Origin: JAUNSR01 sp036655355
GTDB lineage: Bacteria > Bacteroidota > Bacteroidia > Bacteroidales > JAUNSR01
Assembly (NCBI GenBank): GCA_036655355.1
Contig: JAVVQG010000003.1
Coordinates: 124,001-188,000, forward strand
Length of the DNA: 64,000 bases
Reading direction: 5' to 3'
This document shows positions 51,946 to 61,229 of the stretch, one piece after another. Below the pieces are notes generated by a model that had not been told where the DNA came from, made no database searches, and worked only from the letters and a program-made list of their open reading frames with translations. Positions within the stretch are counted from its first letter, which is position 1. Each line of letters begins with the position of its first letter. A program made the position numbers and the translations under genes.

Positions 51946-52938
51946 TTATCTCAGATATTCGGCGAAATCGGTTTCGATACGGTTCAATACCGCAAAAAGA
52001 TCCTCCACGGAAGCCGCTCTTAACATCTCGATTCGCGTATCACGGAAATTCGGAATGCCTTTAAAGATCGGCGTTGCCGCCAAATGGCGACGAATGTGCA
52101 GGATGCCGCGATGTTCGTCAAGACGCGCCACACTGTCTTCCACCTGCTGTCGGATAATGGCGATCTTTTCAGCGAAAGGAATCTCCCCCAGGTGCTCTCC
52201 CGTCTGCAGGTAATGCTTGATCTCCTGGAAGATCCACGGGCGACCGATCGCACCGCGACCCACCATGATCGCATCCACTCCGTATTTATCGAATTTCTCC
52301 TTCGCGATAAGATCCGACGTCACATCCCCGTTTCCGATGATCGGAATGTGCATGCGCGGGTTCTCCTTGATCTTTCCGATCAGCTCCCAGTCCGCCTCGC
52401 CCGTATACATCTGGCTGCGGGTACGACCGTGAACCGCAAGTGCCGCGATACCACAGTCCTGCAACTGTTCGGCCAGCTCCACGATGATGCGTGAATCCTG
52501 ATCCCAACCCAATCGCGTCTTCACCGTCACGGGAATATTCACCGCATTCACCACCGCTTTGGTGATGGCGAGCATACGCGGAATATCGCGCAACATACCC
52601 GCTCCGGCACCTTTCCCGGCCACACGCTTCACGGGACAACCGAAATTAATATCCAGGATGTTCGGTTTGGCCTCCTCCACGATGCGTGCCGCTTCAACCA
52701 TCGGCTCCTCTTCGCGACCGTAAATCTGAATCACAACGGGACGCTCCTCCTCATGGATGAACAACTTCTGCTGTGTTTTATTCACGCTTCTCACCAATGC
52801 GTCTGCCGAAACGAATTCGGTATACACCATGTCCGCTCCGAAACGCTTACACATCAGGCGGAAACCCGCATCCGTCACATCTTCCATCGGGGCCAGAAAA
52901 ACCGGTCTTTCCCCTAAATCTATATTTGCTATCTTCAT
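51946..52938 (-). CDS. dusB: tRNA-dihydrouridine synthase
   Basis: FMN enzyme that reduces uridines in the D-loop of tRNA. The 330 residues start with LGERPVFLAPMEDVTDAGFR, the Dus signature. The catalytic Cys101 sits in INFGCPVKRVAGKGAGAGML. FMN- and tRNA-binding blocks ALAVHGRTRSQMY, IIGNGDV and GVDAIMVGRGAIGRPW are all present. Bacteroidetes usually have a single DusB-type enzyme. A -7 box lies 105 bp upstream. It is divergent from leuS. Confidence 0.95.
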   Translation of the reverse strand: MKIANIDLGERPVFLAPMEDVTDAGFRLMCKRFGADMVYTEFVSADALVRSVNKTQQKLFIHEEERPVVIQIYGREEEPMVEAARIVEEAKPNILDINFGCPVKRVAGKGAGAGMLRDIPRMLAITKAVVNAVNIPVTVKTRLGWDQDSRIIVELAEQLQDCGIAALAVHGRTRSQMYTGEADWELIGKIKENPRMHIPIIGNGDVTSDLIAKEKFDKYGVDAIMVGRGAIGRPWIFQEIKHYLQTGEHLGEIPFAEKIAIIRQQVEDSVARLDEHRGILHIRRHLAATPIFKGIPNFRDTRIEMLRAASVEDLFAVLNRIETDFAEYLR

Positions 52939-53042
52939 CTGATAAGGTTCATGTATGATCTCCCGTTTCGCTCCGCATCGCCTAAAAAGCTAACTCTTTG
53001 AATCAGAAGCATGCGGTCTGACGGGATTTTTTAAATTGCCTG

Positions 53043-53050
53043 CAAAGATA
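53043..53050 (-). promoter_or_regulatory. -7 promoter box of dusB
   Basis: The minus strand reads TATCTTTG, an exact TAnnTTTG match, 105 bp before the dusB ATG. Confidence 0.5.
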
Positions 53051-53124
53051 ATGAAATCCTTTCACACGGGGATTATCTACTTTAATTAGTGGTGCTTACC
53101 CTCTCATATTTTATAAAGTTTCAC

Positions 53125-53132
53125 TAACTTTG
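53125..53132 (+). promoter_or_regulatory. -7 promoter box of leuS
   Basis: TAACTTTG matches TAnnTTTG exactly, 126 bp before the leuS ATG. Confidence 0.5.
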
Positions 53133-53257
53133 CCCCCTTACAGGCCAACAAAATACGATTTATCTTACCCGGACGCATGCCAGCTTAAACCGGAAGATCA
53201 AATTCAGAACGGAAAGCCTTTCAAATCAGGTGTAAATCTTGAAAATTAGAAATAGGA

Positions 53258-56026
53258 ATGGAATACAATTTCAGAGAAATTGAGAAAAAATGGCAGGAGT
53301 TCTGGAAGCAGAACAACACCTACCAGGTGAAAGAGGATGCCTCTAAACCGAAGTTTTATGTTTTGGATATGTTCCCTTACCCATCAGGGGCGGGTCTGCA
53401 CGTAGGACACCCACTCGGCTACATCGCATCTGATATCTTTTCACGTTACAAACGCCTGAACGGCTTCAACGTACTTCACCCGATGGGATACGATGCTTAC
53501 GGTCTTCCGGCCGAGCAGTACGCGATCCAGACCGGACAACATCCGGTGATCACCACCAATCAGAATATCGCCCGTTACCGCGAGCAGTTAGACAAGATCG
53601 GTTTCAGCTACGATTGGAGCCGCGAGATCCGCACGTGCGAACCGGACTATTATAAATGGACCCAGTGGGCTTTCATCCAGATGTTCAACAGCTACTACGA
53701 TCAGGCCGCTGACAAAGCGATGCCGATTGCCGCTTTGATTGAACAGTTTGAGAAAAACGGTACGGCCGGAATCAAAGCCGTAGCAACCAAAGAGCTTGAG
53801 TTCACTGCCGATGCGTGGAAAAACAAATCGGAAAAGGAACAACAGGAAGTGTTGATGAATTACCGTATGGCTTATCTGGGCGATACGATGGTAAACTGGT
53901 GTGCCGCTTTGGGCACCGTATTGGCGAATGACGAGGTGATCAACGGCGTTTCAGAACGCGGTGGCTACCCTGTGGAACAGAAGCTGATGCGTCAGTGGTG
54001 TCTGCGCGTGGGCGCTTACGCCGATCGCTTGCTGAAAGGGTTGGATAAACTGGACTGGTCTGACTCCTTGAAAGAGACTCAGAAAAACTGGATCGGCCGT
54101 TCGGAAGGTGCCGAAATGCAGTTCCGCATCGCCGACAGCGACCTTGAGTTCACCATCTTCACCACACGTGCCGATACGGTGTTCGGGGTTACCTTCATGG
54201 TGTTGGCGCCTGAAAGCGCTTACGTAGATCAGGTAACTACACCGGAACAGAAAGAAGCGGTAGCTGAATACATCGCAAGCATCAAACATAAAACGGAACG
54301 TGACCGCCAGACGGATAAAACCGTTTCGGGCGTATTCACAGGCGCCTATGCGATCAATCCGTTGACCAACGAAAAAATCCCGGTATGGGTGAGCGATTAC
54401 GTATTGGCAGGATACGGAACAGGTGCTATCATGGCCGTTCCGGCACACGACTCGCGCGACTACGCTTTCGCGAAAACATTCAACCTGCCGATCATCCCGT
54501 TGATCGAAGGATGCGATGTCTCAGAAGAGTGCTTTGAGGCGAAAGAGGGTAAAATGATGAACTCTTGCGGAAACGGACTCGACCTGAACGGTCTGGACGT
54601 GAAAGAGGCCATTGCCAAAACAAAAGCGTTTATCGAAGAGAAAGGACTGGGACGCGTAAAAGTGAATTTCCGTCTGCGCGATGCGATTTTCAGCCGTCAG
54701 CGCTACTGGGGCGAACCATTCCCTGTTTACTATAAAGAGGGTATGCCTTACATGCTCGACGAAAGCAAATTGCCTTTGCTGCTTCCGGAAGTGGATTCGT
54801 TCCTGCCGACACAGACAGGCGAGCCGCCGCTGGGACACGCTAAAAACTGGGTGACTGAAGCCGGTTATCCGCTCGAATTGAATACGATGCCGGGATTCGC
54901 GGGATCTTCCGCTTATTACCTTCGCTATATGGATCCACACAACGATCAGGCGCTTGTTTCAGGTGAAGCCAACGGCTACTGGAGAAACGTCGACCTGTAC
55001 ATCGGAGGAACCGAGCATGCTACCGGTCACCTGATCTACAGCCGTTTCTGGAATAAGTTCTTATTCGACATGGGTACCGTGGTGGAAGACGAACCATTCA
55101 AAAAACTGGTAAACCAAGGGATGATCCAGGGTCGTTCGAACTTCGTATACCGTATCAAGGATACCAATACGTTTGTTTCATTGAATTTGAAAGATCAATA
55201 CGATGTAACTCCGCTCCACGTGGATGTGAATATCGTTACGAACGATGTGCTTGATCTGGAAGCATTCAAAGCATGGCGTCCGGAGTTCAACACCGCCGAA
55301 TTTATCCTTGAAGATGGTAAATACGTTTGCGGATGGGCTGTTGAAAAGATGTCGAAATCGATGTTCAACGTGGTGAATCCGGATGTGATCGTTGAGAAAT
55401 TCGGAGCCGACACACTTCGTTTTTACGAAATGTTCCTGGGGCCGCTTGAACAGTCTAAACCGTGGGATACAAACGGTATCGACGGCGTACACCGTTTCCT
55501 TCGCAAGTTGTGGGGCTTGTTCTACAAAAACGATCAGTTCCTTCCTACGGATGGGGAACCGACAAAAGAGGCGCTTAAATCACTTCATAAGCTGATTAAG
55601 AAAGTAAGCTGGGATATTGAGAACTTCTCTTTCAATACCTCGGTATCCGCATTCATGATCTGCGTGAACGAGCTGACGGCTCAGAAATGCAACAACAAAC
55701 AGATCCTTTCGGAACTGGTGATCCTGCTTGCGCCGTTCGCACCTCACATTGCAGAGGAGCTTTGGCATGCACTGGGCAACGAAACATCTGTCGTTGGCGC
55801 ACAATGGCCGGTATTCAACGAAGAGTTCCTGAAAGAGTCGAATGTAACCTATGCGATCTCGTTCAACGGTAAAGCTCGTTTCAACCTGGAATTCCCGGCA
55901 GACACGCCGAAAGAGGAAGTTGAGAAAGTGGCGCTTGCCCACGAAAACTCAGCAAAATGGATGGAAGGAAAAACGCCGAAAAAGGTGATCGTAGTTCCAA
56001 ACAAAATCGTTAACATTGTACTTTAA
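53258..56026 (+). CDS. leuS: leucyl-tRNA synthetase
   Basis: Class I enzyme charging tRNA-Leu, with editing of mischarged Ile and Val derivatives. The 922 residues show the HIGH-type motif PSGAGLHVGHPLGY near residue 45. The CP1 editing domain includes TIFTTRADTVFGVTFM and GYGTGAIMAVPAHDSRDYAFA, whose T-rich and D residues are the editing site. The KMSKS motif (EKMSKSMFNVVNPD) precedes the anticodon-binding domain. It lies alone between a divergent promoter region and a strong terminator. Confidence 0.98.
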   Translation: MEYNFREIEKKWQEFWKQNNTYQVKEDASKPKFYVLDMFPYPSGAGLHVGHPLGYIASDIFSRYKRLNGFNVLHPMGYDAYGLPAEQYAIQTGQHPVITTNQNIARYREQLDKIGFSYDWSREIRTCEPDYYKWTQWAFIQMFNSYYDQAADKAMPIAALIEQFEKNGTAGIKAVATKELEFTADAWKNKSEKEQQEVLMNYRMAYLGDTMVNWCAALGTVLANDEVINGVSERGGYPVEQKLMRQWCLRVGAYADRLLKGLDKLDWSDSLKETQKNWIGRSEGAEMQFRIADSDLEFTIFTTRADTVFGVTFMVLAPESAYVDQVTTPEQKEAVAEYIASIKHKTERDRQTDKTVSGVFTGAYAINPLTNEKIPVWVSDYVLAGYGTGAIMAVPAHDSRDYAFAKTFNLPIIPLIEGCDVSEECFEAKEGKMMNSCGNGLDLNGLDVKEAIAKTKAFIEEKGLGRVKVNFRLRDAIFSRQRYWGEPFPVYYKEGMPYMLDESKLPLLLPEVDSFLPTQTGEPPLGHAKNWVTEAGYPLELNTMPGFAGSSAYYLRYMDPHNDQALVSGEANGYWRNVDLYIGGTEHATGHLIYSRFWNKFLFDMGTVVEDEPFKKLVNQGMIQGRSNFVYRIKDTNTFVSLNLKDQYDVTPLHVDVNIVTNDVLDLEAFKAWRPEFNTAEFILEDGKYVCGWAVEKMSKSMFNVVNPDVIVEKFGADTLRFYEMFLGPLEQSKPWDTNGIDGVHRFLRKLWGLFYKNDQFLPTDGEPTKEALKSLHKLIKKVSWDIENFSFNTSVSAFMICVNELTAQKCNNKQILSELVILLAPFAPHIAEELWHALGNETSVVGAQWPVFNEEFLKESNVTYAISFNGKARFNLEFPADTPKEEVEKVALAHENSAKWMEGKTPKKVIVVPNKIVNIVL

Positions 56027-56042
56027 TTAATAGATGAATTTT

Positions 56043-56080
56043 GATAGCTGAGGGCGACAAACGCCTTCGGCTATCTTTTT
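56043..56080 (+). terminator. terminator of leuS
   Basis: A 14-bp stem with two G-T pairs (GATAGCTGAGGGCG with CGCCTTCGGCTATC, loop ACAAA) is followed by TTTTT. It starts 17 bp after the stop. Confidence 0.92.
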
Positions 56081-56119
56081 GTCTAATTTATTCTTATACC
56101 ATTAAAAATAAAAGATTTT

Positions 56120-56986
56120 ATGGAATTGTCCAAAAAGCAGATTTGGGTGATGGTTCGTGATTACATCATGATTGTCTTCGGGTTAGCCCTTTATTCATTG
56201 GGCCTGACTGCCTTTATTCTCCCTGAAAAGGTGGTGATGGGAGGAATGGCAGGTATCGGATCTCTGGTATTCTATGCAACCGGAATTCCCGTCGCTTACA
56301 CCTTTTACGCTGTCAACATCGTTTTGTTGCTGATCGCCTTCCGGTATGTGGGACGCACGTTCGTGATCCGTACCATTTTCGGAACTACGGTGATGAGTAT
56401 ACTGATCGGAGTGATGCAGCCGTTATTCACATCGCCCATCGTAGAGGGGCAGCCTTTTATGAATGTTATCATCGGTGCCATTCTTTGTGGAGTGGGTATC
56501 GGAATGGTGTTTGTTCATAACGGCAGTACGGGAGGTACAGACATCATCGCCGCTTTGGTAAACAGAAAGAGAAACATAACCATCGGACGCACGATTCTTT
56601 ATTGCGACCTGCTGATCATCTCTTCCTCTTATATCCTTTTCCATAGTGCGGAAATCATCGTTTACGGTTTGATCGTTCTCGTGATCGTTTCGAACGTATG
56701 CGATATGGTGATCAATTCGAATCGCCGCTCGGTACAATTCTTTATTTTTTCGCAGAAGTACGAGGAGATCGCGGATGCCATCAACATGGATGCCAATCGC
56801 GGTTGTACGCTTTTAGACGGTACGGGATGGTATACCAAGCAACACGTGAAGATTCTGATGGTGCTTGCCCGACGATCCGATTCGGTGAATATCTTCCGGA
56901 TTGTGAAGTCGATCGATCCCAACGCCCTGATTTCTCAAGGGAATGTGAACGGTGTTTACGGAAATGGTTTCGACCAGATAAAATAA
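56120..56986 (+). CDS. YitT family membrane protein (DUF161 plus DUF2179)
   Basis: The 288 residues contain five or six hydrophobic helices in the first 200 residues (DYIMIVFGLALYSLGLTAFIL, VAYTFYAVNIVLLLIAF, IIGAILCGVGIGMVFVHNGSTGGTDIIA), the DUF161 pattern. The soluble C-terminal DUF2179 domain is GCTLLDGTGWYTKQHVKILMVLARR ... ISQGNVNGVYG in pieces. Such proteins are widespread; the substrate or role is not established. Single-gene unit with a terminator on each side; no exact -7 box is seen in the short 5' gap. Confidence 0.9.
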   Translation: MELSKKQIWVMVRDYIMIVFGLALYSLGLTAFILPEKVVMGGMAGIGSLVFYATGIPVAYTFYAVNIVLLLIAFRYVGRTFVIRTIFGTTVMSILIGVMQPLFTSPIVEGQPFMNVIIGAILCGVGIGMVFVHNGSTGGTDIIAALVNRKRNITIGRTILYCDLLIISSSYILFHSAEIIVYGLIVLVIVSNVCDMVINSNRRSVQFFIFSQKYEEIADAINMDANRGCTLLDGTGWYTKQHVKILMVLARRSDSVNIFRIVKSIDPNALISQGNVNGVYGNGFDQIK

Positions 56987-56994
56987 AATGAATG

Positions 56995-57035
56995 ACTCTC
57001 CGTTTCTTTTTAGAGACGGAGAGTTCTTTTTAACA
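56995..57035 (+). terminator. terminator of the YitT family gene
   Basis: The stem ACTCTCCGT / ACGGAGAGT extends inward through TCT/AGA and is followed by TCTTTTTAAC. It starts 8 bp after the stop. Confidence 0.88.
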
Positions 57036-57130
57036 GAAAAACGGGAAAGATCCGTCGTCACCCTTCACCTAAGGATGAACAGTGAATAGAGGAGGGATTT
57101 GAACCCGATGTTATAAATTAATTGATAAAG

Positions 57131-57709
57131 ATGAGAACGAAACTAGTTTTTGCAACCAACAATAAGAACAAGGTAAATGAAGTAAAGGCATTACTGGGAG
57201 AGCAGTATGAAGTGTTAAGCCTCGAAGAGATCGGCTGTATGGAGGATATTCCGGAAACAGCGGAGACCCTGGAAGGAAACGCTCTTATCAAAGCCCGGTA
57301 TGTAAAAGAGCATTACGGTTTTGACTGTTTTGCAGACGATACCGGCCTCGAAGTGGAAGCGCTGAACAATGCTCCCGGCGTTTATTCGGCACGCTACGCC
57401 GGAGAGGAGAAGAGTCCGAAAGCGAACATGGAGAAAGTGCTTCGACTGTTGGAGGGTGAAACGCTGCGCAACGCGCGCTTTCGCACGGTGATCGCTTACA
57501 TCCGAGGTTCGGAGGAGACGTTGTTCGAAGGAATTGTGAACGGCCGTATCCTTGAGAATGAACGGGGTACGAACGGTTTCGGATACGATCCGATCTTTGT
57601 TCCGGAGGGATTCGAGGTAACTTTCGCCGAGATGGATTCGGTACAAAAGAATAAGATCAGCCACCGAGGGGAAGCGACCCGCAAATTCATTCAATATTTG
57701 AAGAAATAA
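57131..57709 (+). CDS. rdgB: XTP/dITP diphosphatase (RdgB/HAM1 family)
   Basis: House-cleaning enzyme that hydrolyses dITP, ITP and XTP to monophosphates, keeping deaminated purines out of DNA. I start at the ATG at 57131 (MRTKLVFATNNKNKVNEVK), not the upstream TTG. The 192 residues show the substrate motif TNNKNK, the catalytic FADDTGLEVEALNNAPGVYSARYAG region in pieces, and GTNGFGYDPIFVP and SHRGEA near the end. The stop is 37 bp before porZ; cotranscription is likely. Confidence 0.95.
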   Translation: MRTKLVFATNNKNKVNEVKALLGEQYEVLSLEEIGCMEDIPETAETLEGNALIKARYVKEHYGFDCFADDTGLEVEALNNAPGVYSARYAGEEKSPKANMEKVLRLLEGETLRNARFRTVIAYIRGSEETLFEGIVNGRILENERGTNGFGYDPIFVPEGFEVTFAEMDSVQKNKISHRGEATRKFIQYLKK

Positions 57710-57746
57710 TCCCCGTTTCTTTGCCTACACCCCTGATTTGATTTAA

Positions 57747-60029
57747 ATGAAAAAACGCACCCTTACGATTGCATTATTCTTATTGAGCACTTTCTGTTTG
57801 CAGATACAGGCTCAGGAGCTGTACAACAAATGGCAGAGCTATTCCTCGTACGTCAGTTTTACCGATATCACGGAAGCTGATGCGGAGGTGTTTGCTTTAG
57901 CCGACGGGAATCTGTTTTCGTACAACAAAGAGGATGAATCAATCACCGAGTACAGCAAGCTGAACGGGATGAACGATGCCGATGTGGATTTCATCGCCTA
58001 TGACGAAGGTTCGGGAACCCTGCTATTGGTGTATTCCAATCAGAATATCGACCTTTATCAGAACGGCGATTTCTTTAACCTCCCCGATCTGAAAGAGAAA
58101 ACGATCGCTGCGGATAAATCCGTGCTGGGGGTACAGATTCAATCGGGAAAGGCATTTATCGCTACAGCCTTCGGACTCGTAGTGGTGAATCTTGAAAAGA
58201 GGGAGATCGCAGAGAGTTATCTGTTTGACAGACGAACCAACTCGGCACTCATCGCATACGATCGCCTGTTGATGTTTACCGATTCCGGCGTATACGGATG
58301 TCCCGTGACCGAGAACAGTTACGATAAGAGTAAGTGGACGCTGCTATCTGATTATGTGGGGAAACAGGCCGCACTTCATAACGGCGTACTTTATGTGGTT
58401 TCGAAGGGAGAGGATGTGATTCTGATGAAATCGGATTGGAGTATAACGCCCTACATCAGCGGATACCATTCGGTTCGAAACCAAAAGAACCGGTTGGTTT
58501 TTACAGGAAAACAGGGAGCGGCATTTTTAGAGGGCGACGTACTCGAAAAGATCTCACTCGAAACGGTAACACCGGTGTCTTCCGCTCAAAAAGGGGAATA
58601 TTGGATCGCTACCGAAACGGGATTGGCCGGATACAAAGGAAGTGCGGAGAATTACAAACCGATCAATGAAAAAATAAAACCGGATAGTCCCGCACTCAAA
58701 GCATTCTACAACCTTGATTTTCAGAACGGAACACTGGTGGCGTCAAGCGGGGGACCGTTCCGTCTGTCCGGAATTGCTCCCGGTAACGTTTCTATATTGC
58801 AAAACGGTTCTTGGAAAACGATCCGCCGGCAAGAGGTGATGAATGACGCGGGTTATGAATACTTCGAACAGCTTCTTTCTGTGGCGATTTCACCGGACGA
58901 TCCCGATCTTTTTTATACATCGACCTTCCGACACGGAATCTTCGAGTTCAGAGCCGAAAAATGTGCCGATCGGTTTGGCAACCACAATTCATTGATTCAA
59001 GCCAACGACCCCGCCTACCCTTCCGACTGGATCAGTGCGCTTACTTTTGATTCACAGGGTAACCTGTGGGCGCTCAATTCAAAGGTCTCACACCCGCTTA
59101 AGATGATGAATAAGAAAGGAGAATGGTTCCATTATTCCTTATCGGGACTGGAGAATATCGAAGGGTTAGACCGTTTGCTGATCACGCGTAACAGCGGTAA
59201 ATCGCAGAAATGGATCCTCTCCTGTTTTAAGAAAGCCAACGGTGCCGTTTTGGATGACAACGGAACACCCGAAGATTATTCCGACGATAAAACCGTTCAT
59301 TTCAGCGTGTTGACGGATCAAGATGGAAACTCATTCTCTTCATTACTCTTTCGGTGCATCACGGAAGACCACGATGGAAAACTTTGGCTGGGAACCGAGA
59401 GTGGATTGTTCCTCTTTCCCACTCCACAACGCATATTCACGGATAACAAAAGTTGTTATCGCATCAAGGTACCGCGTAACGACGGCACCAACCTGGCCGA
59501 CTTCCTGTTGGAAAACGAATCGATTACGGAGATCCTAACAGATCCGGCAAACCGGAAATGGATCGCTACCGCCAATAACGGCATTTACCTGATATCTGCC
59601 GATGGGCTTACCACCATTCATCACTTTACGACTGCCAACAGTCCCCTCCCCTCGAATGAGATTTTAGCCCTCGCGCTTGATCCGCAGGAGGGTCGTCTCT
59701 ATATCGCTTCGCGGTTGGGACTAATCTCTTTCATTTCAGATGCGATTGAGGGAAAGAGCGATTATACGAACGTGTATGCCTACCCGAATCCGGTTCGTCC
59801 CGATTACAACGGATTGATTACCGTGACCGGGTTGATGCACAATTCATTGGTAAAAATCACGGATATCGGCAACAACCTTATTTATCAGGCGAATTCACTG
59901 GGGGGACAACTTACTTGGGATGGTCGCAATGCGAAAGGTAACCGCGTGAGTTCAGGGGTTTACCTGGTTTACGGAACTTCCGAGGATCAAAAAAAAGGAG
60001 TCGTAACCAAGATACTTTTCATAAAATAA
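57747..60029 (+). CDS. porZ: T9SS component PorZ (two-propeller protein with C-terminal sorting domain)
   Basis: The 760 residues begin with a signal peptide (MKKRTLTIALFLLSTFCLQIQAQ), then NKWQSYSSYVSFTDI, the start of PorZ-like propeller blades. Propeller blades continue to about residue 670 (LTFDSQGNLWALNSKVSHPLK, DHDGKLWLGTESGLFLF, RKWIATANNGIYLIS). The end (VYAYPNPVRPDYNGLI ... SSGVYLVYG) is a T9SS sorting-type domain. The length matches Porphyromonas PorZ, which delivers anionic LPS to the sortase PorU so that cargo can be fixed to the surface. Identification rests on architecture and resemblance. An acyltransferase gene follows after 10 bp. Confidence 0.85.
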   Translation: MKKRTLTIALFLLSTFCLQIQAQELYNKWQSYSSYVSFTDITEADAEVFALADGNLFSYNKEDESITEYSKLNGMNDADVDFIAYDEGSGTLLLVYSNQNIDLYQNGDFFNLPDLKEKTIAADKSVLGVQIQSGKAFIATAFGLVVVNLEKREIAESYLFDRRTNSALIAYDRLLMFTDSGVYGCPVTENSYDKSKWTLLSDYVGKQAALHNGVLYVVSKGEDVILMKSDWSITPYISGYHSVRNQKNRLVFTGKQGAAFLEGDVLEKISLETVTPVSSAQKGEYWIATETGLAGYKGSAENYKPINEKIKPDSPALKAFYNLDFQNGTLVASSGGPFRLSGIAPGNVSILQNGSWKTIRRQEVMNDAGYEYFEQLLSVAISPDDPDLFYTSTFRHGIFEFRAEKCADRFGNHNSLIQANDPAYPSDWISALTFDSQGNLWALNSKVSHPLKMMNKKGEWFHYSLSGLENIEGLDRLLITRNSGKSQKWILSCFKKANGAVLDDNGTPEDYSDDKTVHFSVLTDQDGNSFSSLLFRCITEDHDGKLWLGTESGLFLFPTPQRIFTDNKSCYRIKVPRNDGTNLADFLLENESITEILTDPANRKWIATANNGIYLISADGLTTIHHFTTANSPLPSNEILALALDPQEGRLYIASRLGLISFISDAIEGKSDYTNVYAYPNPVRPDYNGLITVTGLMHNSLVKITDIGNNLIYQANSLGGQLTWDGRNAKGNRVSSGVYLVYGTSEDQKKGVVTKILFIK

Positions 60030-60039
60030 TCAAGCGGAT

Positions 60040-61140
60040 ATGTCCAAAGTGTTACTTTCTGAGGAGACGATAGCTCGTGTAAAAAAGGAGAACAGTTTCG
60101 ATTTCATACGCTATCTGCTTGCTATATCCATCTTCATCAGCCATTTCTCCGTATTAACGGATTCTTCGGTTCCGTGGCCTATCCCTGCCTCCGTTCGGGT
60201 GAAGGGTTTCTTTATCATGAGTGGTTTTCTGGTATTCCTCAGTTTTGCGCGCAACACGCGACCGGAGGTTTATTTTTCCAAACGTTTCTACCGCCTGATG
60301 CCCGGCTACATCGGAGTAGTCTTATTCGGATTCCTCCTCTCCCTATTGGTTTGCGAAACTTCTCCTCTTACTTTGTTAAGTGATCCGCAAGCGTATAAAT
60401 ACCTGTTTGCCAATCTTTTCACCCTTAATTTCTTACAGCCCGATCTACCGGGCGTATTTACCAATCAGCCCATCCGGGCCATCAACGGCTCCTTGTGGAC
60501 CATCAAGGTTGAGATCCTCCTTTACCTTACGGTTCCGCTCGTTTATTGGCTCAGCATGCGCTTTAAAAAAGGCTGGATTATTCCACTCATTTACCTCGCA
60601 TCGGTACTTTATAGTGAGGGATGCAGCTACCTGTATCAAGAAACAGGCAGTAAGATTTATGAAATCATGAACCGACAGGTGGTGGGACAAATGAAATATT
60701 TCTATGCGGGAACTTTCATCCTTTGTTACTTCAATCGTTTTTGTAAATACATCCGGTGGATATATCCGGCAGCGATCGTGCTCTTTATGACGGGCTTCAT
60801 TACCGGTTTCAACCTCGTTATTCTACGTCTATTGGAGCCGATAGCCCTCGCATCACTTCTGATCGGCTTGGCATATTTCTGCAAACCGTTGAATTTCCTG
60901 CGTCGGTATGACAACATCAGTTACGGTATCTACCTGTACCACTACCCTGTAATCCAATTGCTTATATGGAGTGGTTTATATGAGAAGAGCAAATTAGGCA
61001 CTTTTTTAGTCGCCCTCTTCATGACCATCTCATTAGCGGCGATCTCATGGCATTTTCTAGAAAAGAACTACCTATCGGGAGTCAGAGGGATTGCTTCCGG
61101 CACATCACGGCGTACGACAAAACAAGCGGTTTCCGAATAA
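60040..61140 (+). CDS. acyltransferase family 3 membrane protein
   Basis: The 366 residues have about ten membrane helices. The N-terminal FDFIRYLLAISIFISHFSVL holds the conserved Arg24 and His35 of acyltransferase-3 proteins, which transfer acetyl or other acyl groups to surface sugars or lipids (OafA/OatA-like). NGSLWTIKVEI and SYGIYLYHYPVI are also family-typical. It lies 10 bp after porZ and is almost certainly cotranscribed with it, which suggests acylation of a lipopolysaccharide or sorting-related glycan (inference). Confidence 0.9.
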   Translation: MSKVLLSEETIARVKKENSFDFIRYLLAISIFISHFSVLTDSSVPWPIPASVRVKGFFIMSGFLVFLSFARNTRPEVYFSKRFYRLMPGYIGVVLFGFLLSLLVCETSPLTLLSDPQAYKYLFANLFTLNFLQPDLPGVFTNQPIRAINGSLWTIKVEILLYLTVPLVYWLSMRFKKGWIIPLIYLASVLYSEGCSYLYQETGSKIYEIMNRQVVGQMKYFYAGTFILCYFNRFCKYIRWIYPAAIVLFMTGFITGFNLVILRLLEPIALASLLIGLAYFCKPLNFLRRYDNISYGIYLYHYPVIQLLIWSGLYEKSKLGTFLVALFMTISLAAISWHFLEKNYLSGVRGIASGTSRRTTKQAVSE

Positions 61141-61142
61141 AA

Positions 61143-61209
61143 AAATCCTCCCGAATACCAAAAAAAAGAATCCTCCCGGACACCTGAAAAGCGGTCCGGG
61201 AGGATTCTT
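61143..61209 (-). terminator. terminator of the C1B peptidase gene, with duplicated arm
   Basis: A 16-bp perfect stem pairs 61166-61181 with 61194-61209. On the minus strand it is followed by TTTTTTTT. A second copy of the 3' arm (minus: CGGGAGGATTTTTTT, 61142-61155) follows 11 bases later with its own T-run. The plus side has no T-run, so it mainly serves the minus-strand peptidase gene, though it also lies after the acyltransferase gene. Confidence 0.85.
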
Positions 61210-61229
61210 ATATTCTATCTAAAAATGAA

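Larger units (their letters stand above)
52939..53257. other. divergent promoter region dusB/leuS
   Basis: This 319-bp region has one exact -7 box for each direction (53043-53050 minus, 53125-53132 plus) and leaders of about 100 and 120 nt. I see no T-box-like or other riboswitch structure and no small gene. Confidence 0.55.

Noticed and set aside
52939..53257. Possible T-box or leucine-responsive leader before leuS
   Set aside because: No T-box sequence, specifier hairpin or terminator/antiterminator pair is visible, and no Leu-rich leader peptide is present. Bacteroidetes generally lack T-boxes.
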